Shown here piece by piece: positions 59,390 to 64,000 of a stretch of 64,000 nucleotides of DNA. Below the pieces are notes generated by a model. The model saw only the letters and a program-made list of their open reading frames with translations, was not told the DNA's origin and did not search any database. This stretch comes from Nitratireductor thuwali (lineage in GTDB: Bacteria; Pseudomonadota; Alphaproteobacteria; Rhizobiales; Rhizobiaceae), in contig NZ_CP030941.1 of NCBI RefSeq assembly GCF_036621415.1, forward strand, positions 1,610,001 through 1,674,000. Direction: 5' to 3'. Every line of letters begins with the position of its first letter. The stretch's first letter is position 1. Position numbers and translations under genes: made by a program.

Positions 59390-60502
59390 ATGCGGATTTG
59401 GCTGAGCTGCAAGATACTGACGGCGATCCTGGCGCTCGCGCTAACGATCACCGCACTGCCGGCATTTGCCGGTCCGCATATCCTGTTCGACGTGAAGAGC
59501 GGCAAGGTGCTATCCGAGGAGGACGCGTTCCGGCGCTGGTATCCGGCCTCCATTACAAAGCTGATGACGGCCTATGTCGCCTTTCGGGCGGTGCAGGCGG
59601 GCGAGATGCAATTGGATTCGCCGGTCCGCGTCTCCAAGAACGCTTCCCAGGAACCGCCGAGCAAGATGGGCTATCCACCAGGCTCGGTCCTGACCCTGGA
59701 CAACGCCATCAAGATATTGATGGTGAAGTCGGCCAACGACATCGCAACCGCCGTGGCCGAGAGCGTTGGCGGGTCGGAAAACGCCTTTGTCGGCCGCATG
59801 AACGCCGAGGCGCGGCGCCTGGGCATGACCGATACCCGTTTCGTCAACGCCCACGGGCTGCACTCGCCGCAGCAATATTCCACGGCCCGCGATCTTGCCC
59901 TTCTGGTGCGGGCGCTGCGCACCGAGTTCGCGGCCTATGCCGGCTATTACTCGATCGAAGCGCTCAGCGCGGGCGACAAGACCCTGCCCAACTACAATAT
60001 GCTCGTGGGCCGCTTTCCCGGCGCCGACGGCATGAAGACGGGCTATATTTGCGCCTCCGGCTTCAACCTCGTCGCCACCGCCACACGAAACGGACGCACG
60101 CTGGCCGCCATCGTCCTCGGCGCTTTTTCGCAGGTCGAGCGTGCGGAGATCGCCGCCAGCCTGCTTGACAAGGGTTTCCGCCAGTCCGGCCTTGCTGCGC
60201 CGACGCTGGCCAGCCTCAAGCCGACAAACCCGCAGCGCAATACCCCAACCGATCTGCGCCCGCAGGTCTGCTCGCCCGAGGCGGTGGCCAAGCGCAACGA
60301 GCAGCGCGACGACGAAGGCCGCCTTATCATGACGTCGGACCTCATCAAGCCGATGGAGCGCGAGCCGCACGCGGTCGCCGTGGGGCTTGGCGGCGCCACC
60401 GGGCCCGAATCCACCGCCCCGCGCTATGCCAATGTGCCGATCCCCACGCCACGCCCGGACTATCCGCCGCGTCAGCAGGCCGTTTCGGCGGGCGACGGGT
60501 GA
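59390..60502 (+). CDS. D-alanyl-D-alanine carboxypeptidase (S11, PBP5-like)
   Basis: A 370-residue secreted penicillin-binding protein that trims the terminal D-Ala from peptidoglycan stems. All three motifs are present: SITK (Ser54, Lys57), SAN (114-116) and KTG (216-218). A signal peptide ends near LPAFA (residue 27). The C-terminal about 100 residues are Pro- and Arg-rich and lack the usual PBP5 amphipathic anchor. ATG 59390 was chosen for the signal peptide, and the frame extends back to 59123. The stop overlaps the GTPase start (TGATG). Confidence 0.93.
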   Translation: MRIWLSCKILTAILALALTITALPAFAGPHILFDVKSGKVLSEEDAFRRWYPASITKLMTAYVAFRAVQAGEMQLDSPVRVSKNASQEPPSKMGYPPGSVLTLDNAIKILMVKSANDIATAVAESVGGSENAFVGRMNAEARRLGMTDTRFVNAHGLHSPQQYSTARDLALLVRALRTEFAAYAGYYSIEALSAGDKTLPNYNMLVGRFPGADGMKTGYICASGFNLVATATRNGRTLAAIVLGAFSQVERAEIAASLLDKGFRQSGLAAPTLASLKPTNPQRNTPTDLRPQVCSPEAVAKRNEQRDDEGRLIMTSDLIKPMEREPHAVAVGLGGATGPESTAPRYANVPIPTPRPDYPPRQQAVSAGDG

Positions 60503-61572
60503 TGCCGGCCGCAGCCGCAGAAGACACCCGCACGGGCGTCGTCCTGGTCACCGGCTTCCTTGGTGCCGGCAAGACCACTCTGCTCAACCGCCTGCTGAAG
60601 GATCCGTCGGTCACCGATACGGCCGTCATCGTCAACGAGTTCGGCGAGATCTCGCTCGACCACCTGCTGGTGGAGCAGCCGACCGACGGCATGATAGAAC
60701 TTGCCGACGGATGCCTGTGCTGCACCGTTCGCGGCGCGCTGGTCGACACCTTGCTGGACCTGGCGGACGCGGGGCGGAAGCTGAAGCGCGTGATCATCGA
60801 GACGACCGGCCTTGCCGATCCCGTCCCGGTCCTCCAGGCGCTGGCGACGCATGACGACCTCATCCGCGCCTACCGGCTGGATGCGGTGCTGACGCTTATC
60901 GACGCCCTCAACGGATTGCAAACGCTCGAAGACCACGAGGAGGCCCGCTCCCAGGTCGCCGTGGCGGACCGGCTGCTCGTCACCAAGTCCGATCTGGCCG
61001 ACGATGGCGAACGGACAAGCCTTCTGCGGCATCTGCGCGCGTCGAACCCGCTGGCACCGATAACCGAAGCGCGCGAACCGGCGAGCGCCGCACTTCTGGC
61101 GCCCGTGCGGCCGGCCGAGATTTCCGCCAAGGCCATGGCCGTCCATCACCACGATCACGGCCACCATCACGACCATCACCACGGCCCCGGCCACGAGTTT
61201 ACCAGCATATCGCTGGAGCACCGCACCGCGATGCCGCGCAAGGCGCTGGAGAACTTTTTGGATCTGCTGCGCGCCGAGCTCGGCAGTCAAATTCTGCGCA
61301 TAAAGGGGCTGGTCGAAACGAGCGAAGACCCCGAAAGACCGGTCGTCGTGCAGGGTGCGCAGCGGGCGCTCCACCCGCTTGAGCCGCTTGCGCAGTGGCC
61401 GCAAGCCATGCGCGGAGAGCGGGGCGTTCAACTGGTCGTCATCGGAAAGCAGCTCGACGCCGATTACATCCGGCGCCTCTTTGCAGCCTTCATCGGGCAG
61501 GTAGCGGTCGATACACCCGATCGCGCGGCGCTTGAGGAAAACCCTCTGGCCGTAAGCGGCTTCCGCTTCTGA
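60502..61572 (+). CDS. G3E family (CobW/COG0523) metal-chaperone GTPase
   Basis: A 356-residue GTPase of the CobW/ZNG1-type group. It has the P-loop GFLGAGKTT (residues 18-26) and CLCC (71-74), the conserved metal-binding CxCC motif. VTKSDLAD is the base-recognition motif. A histidine-rich loop (HHHDHGHHHDHHHGPGH, about 214-232) should bind zinc or another metal, and a CobW_C domain follows (about 235-350). It probably delivers metal to a client protein. It is translationally coupled to the D,D-carboxypeptidase gene. A GTG at 60499 is an alternative start. Confidence 0.93.
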   Translation: MPAAAAEDTRTGVVLVTGFLGAGKTTLLNRLLKDPSVTDTAVIVNEFGEISLDHLLVEQPTDGMIELADGCLCCTVRGALVDTLLDLADAGRKLKRVIIETTGLADPVPVLQALATHDDLIRAYRLDAVLTLIDALNGLQTLEDHEEARSQVAVADRLLVTKSDLADDGERTSLLRHLRASNPLAPITEAREPASAALLAPVRPAEISAKAMAVHHHDHGHHHDHHHGPGHEFTSISLEHRTAMPRKALENFLDLLRAELGSQILRIKGLVETSEDPERPVVVQGAQRALHPLEPLAQWPQAMRGERGVQLVVIGKQLDADYIRRLFAAFIGQVAVDTPDRAALEENPLAVSGFRF

Positions 61573-61818
61573 TCAGGCCCCCGGGCCGCGCTCGACGAGG
61601 AATCGGTAGCCTTCCGCCATCCCTTGCGTGTCGACGAGCCGGTGTCCCGCCTCTGTGCAGAATGCGGGAATATCGATGACCGCCAGCGGATCGGTCGTCT
61701 CCAGCCACAGGTGCTGGCCGGGCTGCATGGAAGCGAGCCGCTTGCGCGCCTTCAACACCGGCAGGGGGCAGTTCAGCCCCTTGAGGTCGTAGATATCCGC
61801 CTCTGTCGCGGTGCCCAT
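61573..61818 (-). CDS. TusA-like sulfurtransferase
   Basis: An 81-residue SirA/TusA-fold protein that carries persulfide sulfur. It has the catalytic Cys17 in the signature LNCPLPVLKARK. The fold continues through DPLAVIDIPAFCTEAGH. It could serve tRNA thiolation or another sulfur relay. The ATG at 61818 overlaps the stop codon of the L,D-transpeptidase gene (TGATG). A start seven codons earlier would lie inside that gene. It is convergent with the G3E GTPase gene. Confidence 0.92.
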   Translation of the reverse strand: MGTATEADIYDLKGLNCPLPVLKARKRLASMQPGQHLWLETTDPLAVIDIPAFCTEAGHRLVDTQGMAEGYRFLVERGPGA

Positions 61819-63056
61819 CAATTGCCGAACAGGTTCCATATGCGGCTGAGGCGGGAGGCAGCCGGTTCGGCGGCCGATTCTGCCGAGCCGCCGAAACGGC
61901 TGGGATTGGGCGTTGGAACCGGCAGCGCCTCAGCCTGGACCTGCGGCGCGCCCACCTGGCTGCGGGCATCGGAGACGGTCGTCTGCGATGTGCCGGCCGT
62001 CTGCTGCGCCCCGACCGCGGGATCGGAGGCGGTTTCAGCGCGAAAGGCGGTGACGGGGGTGGACTGCGGCGGCGCCGCGGCGGCAACAGCCACCGGCGCC
62101 AGCGAAGGCGGCTCGGCCGAAACCCTTTCGCCCCGGGCGCGGCGCTTGCTCCAGTCGGCGACGAGCACCGCTTCCTTTTGGCCAAGGATGGAAGGCTTGC
62201 GCTCCGGCTTGGAGCGCTTCTTCTTCGCTTCCGCGAAGGCCACCGCAAACTCCTTCTGGTAGCTCTGATAAGCTGTCACAAGGCTTTCCGGCTGGCGGCT
62301 CGGCGGGCACATTTCGGTGGGCGAGAAGACCGCGCCTTCGGCGGGAACGCGATTGAAGACATAGCGGCGCTCACAGACATCCACCTTCGGCGGCTGCCTG
62401 GTGATCTCGAAGTGGTCGTAACCTTCCTTCAACATCTTCCAGTAGTCGTAGTTTGGGTCGCCCTCGTAACGTGCCATGTTTTCCGCCGTCATGCGGAAGG
62501 GAAAAGCCTGAACCTGGAAGGCCTGCTGTCCGCCGCGGAACGCATCGCGGGCGAAGGCATAGATTTCCTCAACCTGCTTGTCGGTCATCGAATAGCACCC
62601 GGCCGACGAGCAGGCGCCATGCACCATCAGGTGCTGTCCGCTGCGGCCGTTGGCCCGGTCGTAGTTGTTGGGAAAGCCGATATTGAAAGCAAGATGGTAG
62701 CTGGACTTGGGATTCATCTGCGCGGGGCCGACGCGGTAGAAGCCTTCCGGCGCCTGGCGGTCGCCCTCGGTATATTTGGGGCCCAGCTTGCCCGACCATT
62801 TGCAGATGTCGTAGCTCGTCACCTTTTCGTAGCGGCCATTGTGCTTCTGCTTCCAGACCTCGAGCACGCCCTCTTCCTTGAAGATGCGCATCATGATGGG
62901 AGAGCCCTTGCTCATCCCCTTGGCCTTCATTGTCTGGACGATATGCGCCGGCAACTGGCGTTCCGCCTTCGGAGCGATGTCCTCAAGCGTCTCGCCGCAC
63001 CCTGCCAGAAACAGGGCGGCTGCAAGCACTGTGGCGCTGGCAATACGGCTCTTCAT
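61818..63056 (-). CDS. YafK-type murein L,D-transpeptidase lipoprotein
   Basis: A 412-residue lipoprotein with lipobox LFLAGC (Cys20). The L,D-transpeptidase domain of the YafK/DpaA class spans about residues 40-240. Its active site VHGACSSAGCYSMTD has His146 and the likely catalytic Cys154. YafK (DpaA) cuts the link between Braun-type lipoprotein and peptidoglycan. The C-terminal about 170 residues are basic, then Ala- and Pro-rich and probably unstructured, ending RIWNLFGN. This tail makes the protein longer than E. coli YafK. Confidence 0.9.
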   Translation of the reverse strand: MKSRIASATVLAAALFLAGCGETLEDIAPKAERQLPAHIVQTMKAKGMSKGSPIMMRIFKEEGVLEVWKQKHNGRYEKVTSYDICKWSGKLGPKYTEGDRQAPEGFYRVGPAQMNPKSSYHLAFNIGFPNNYDRANGRSGQHLMVHGACSSAGCYSMTDKQVEEIYAFARDAFRGGQQAFQVQAFPFRMTAENMARYEGDPNYDYWKMLKEGYDHFEITRQPPKVDVCERRYVFNRVPAEGAVFSPTEMCPPSRQPESLVTAYQSYQKEFAVAFAEAKKKRSKPERKPSILGQKEAVLVADWSKRRARGERVSAEPPSLAPVAVAAAAPPQSTPVTAFRAETASDPAVGAQQTAGTSQTTVSDARSQVGAPQVQAEALPVPTPNPSRFGGSAESAAEPAASRLSRIWNLFGN

Positions 63057-63320
63057 AAATCGGTCTCTACCCTCGACCCCTCTCCCTATCGGGAGCAGGC
63101 AATTATCCCCCGGTACTAGAAACCCGTTAAGCTTGACAATTCCTTACCATTGGAAAGGCACGTTTGGCCATCCGCCCCATTCAAAGGAAACGCAAGGCAA
63201 GATTGTGGCAAATGCGGCGAAAAACCGCACTTTCTCGCAGTATGCCCCCAATCTGAAAAGCGTGACCCGGAAAGCGGACGCTCCAGCAGGAGACTACGAT
63301 TCAACGAAGCGTCCGTAATC
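63057..63320. other. Intergenic region between accA and the YafK-type gene
   Basis: A 264-base gap between two minus-strand genes. Inverted arms CGGACGCT and AGCGTCCG at about 63274-63317, just after accA, may form a weak terminator. Open frames in the gap lack ribosome sites. The promoter of the YafK-type gene is presumably here. Confidence 0.4.
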
Positions 63321-64000
63321 TTAAAGCGTGCGGCCGATGGCCAGGAACTTCTCACGCCGGTGCTCGCGATAGTCGGTGTTGAGCTGGGCCAGGTCCGCGA
63401 ACCCCTTGTCGATCGTTTCGCCCGCCGCCTCTATTGCCGCCTGTGGCCCACGATGTGCGCCGCCAAGCGGCTCGGCAACGATCCCGTCGATCACCTTTAG
63501 CTGATGCAGGTCCTGGGCGGTGATCTTCATGTTCGTCGCCGCATCCTTGGCGCGGATGGAATCGTGCCACAGGATGGACGCCGCGCCTTCCGGCGAGATG
63601 ACCGAATAGATCGAGTGTTCGAGCATATAGACCAGATTGGCGGTGGCGATCGCTATCGCGCCGCCCGAGCCACCCTCGCCTATGATGAGCGAGATATTGG
63701 GCACCTTAAGCCCCAGACAGGTCGAGATCGACCGGGCGATCGCCTCGGACTGGCCGCGCTCTTCCGCGCCGATGCCCGGATATGCGCCCGCCGTGTCGAC
63801 GAGGCTGATCACGGGAATGCCAAAGCGGTCCGCCAGGTTCATGATGCGCACCGCCTTGCGGTAGCCCTCCGGGCGCGCCATGCCGAAATTGTGCTTGAGG
63901 CGGCTCTGCGTATCGTTGCCCTTTTCCTGCCCGACAACGGCAATCGACTGGCCCTTGAAGCGGGCGAAACCTGCCACCACCGCCTGATCCTCGCCGAAGG
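63321..64000 (-). CDS. accA: Acetyl-CoA carboxylase carboxyltransferase subunit alpha (partial)
   Basis: The C-terminal about 225 residues of AccA, which with AccD transfers carboxyl from biotin to acetyl-CoA to make malonyl-CoA. Family sequence includes RFGIPVISLVDTAGAYPGIG, SLIIGEGGSGGAIAIATA and SVISPEGAASILW. The stop is at 63321. The 5' third lies beyond the right edge of the window, since the frame stays open there. Confidence 0.96.
   Translation of the reverse strand, partial: FGEDQAVVAGFARFKGQSIAVVGQEKGNDTQSRLKHNFGMARPEGYRKAVRIMNLADRFGIPVISLVDTAGAYPGIGAEERGQSEAIARSISTCLGLKVPNISLIIGEGGSGGAIAIATANLVYMLEHSIYSVISPEGAASILWHDSIRAKDAATNMKITAQDLHQLKVIDGIVAEPLGGAHRGPQAAIEAAGETIDKGFADLAQLNTDYREHRREKFLAIGRTL

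Overview
The window is a GC-rich stretch of an alphaproteobacterial chromosome, most likely from the order Hyphomicrobiales (Rhizobiales) and closest in style to the Mesorhizobium / Nitratireductor / Chelativorans group. The evidence is the gene order (prfA-prmC, lysC-ptsP, divergent tlpA / argH-lptM-lysA, twin-TM protein-ATR-rhomboid-etfBA-hbd), the presence of DUF4167 and DUF1178 proteins, and intergenic repeats of the rhizobial RIME-like type. Almost all of it is core chromosome. There is no prophage, CRISPR array, integrase or intact insertion sequence. The most unusual DNA lies in the intergenic repeats, two probable frameshifted genes and a few small regulatory palindromes.

Layout. 1-8 kb: a frameshifted M23 envelope peptidase, an L,D-transpeptidase, a YjbR protein, the ClpB disaggregase and a DUF4167 protein. 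8-14 kb (minus strand): prmC, prfA, ptsP and lysC, joining translation termination, the nitrogen PTS and the aspartate pathway. 13.7-15 kb: a VOC protein divergent from an ArsR regulator plus SRPBCC pair, with a clear palindrome between them. 15-19.3 kb: ubiG, DUF1178, a nitrilase-family amidase, grxC, a ComF-like protein and an NDUFAF5-like methyltransferase. 19.3-24 kb: a lone Flp pilin with a small membrane partner, a 268-bp structured MITE-like element, then mutT, a GNAT protein, argJ and a parvulin isomerase read leftward. 24-30 kb: secA, a small HhH protein, and a coupled flippase / FemX-like acyltransferase pair.

30-44 kb: an acyl-CoA synthetase, tRNA-Leu(CAA), a VTT-domain (DedA/YqaA-type) membrane protein, dsbB, an HNH endonuclease, an AlkA-type glycosylase, gluQ, an EamA exporter, a YihY protein, an SDR, and the twin-TM / ATR / rhomboid / etfBA / hbd series. 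44-51 kb: a GGDEF cyclase, a large FadE-type acyl-CoA dehydrogenase, an MliC-like inhibitor, tlpA, and argH-lptM-lysA. 51-56 kb: an opgG-opgH-opgC periplasmic glucan operon whose opgH 5' end looks frameshifted. 56-64 kb: a divergent HxlR / QorB redox pair, tRNA-Arg(CCU), an M20 amidohydrolase, a D,D-carboxypeptidase coupled to a G3E metal GTPase, a YafK-type L,D-transpeptidase coupled to TusA, and the 3' part of accA.

Functional themes are envelope and peptidoglycan remodelling (M23, two L,D-transpeptidases, D,D-carboxypeptidase, MliC, Opg, flippase), fatty-acid and electron-transfer metabolism (AMP ligase, FadE, EtfAB, Hbd, AccA), and protein or redox homeostasis (ClpB, SecA, parvulin, DsbB, TlpA, Grx). 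No database searches were possible. Family names rest on motifs visible in the translations and on known gene order.
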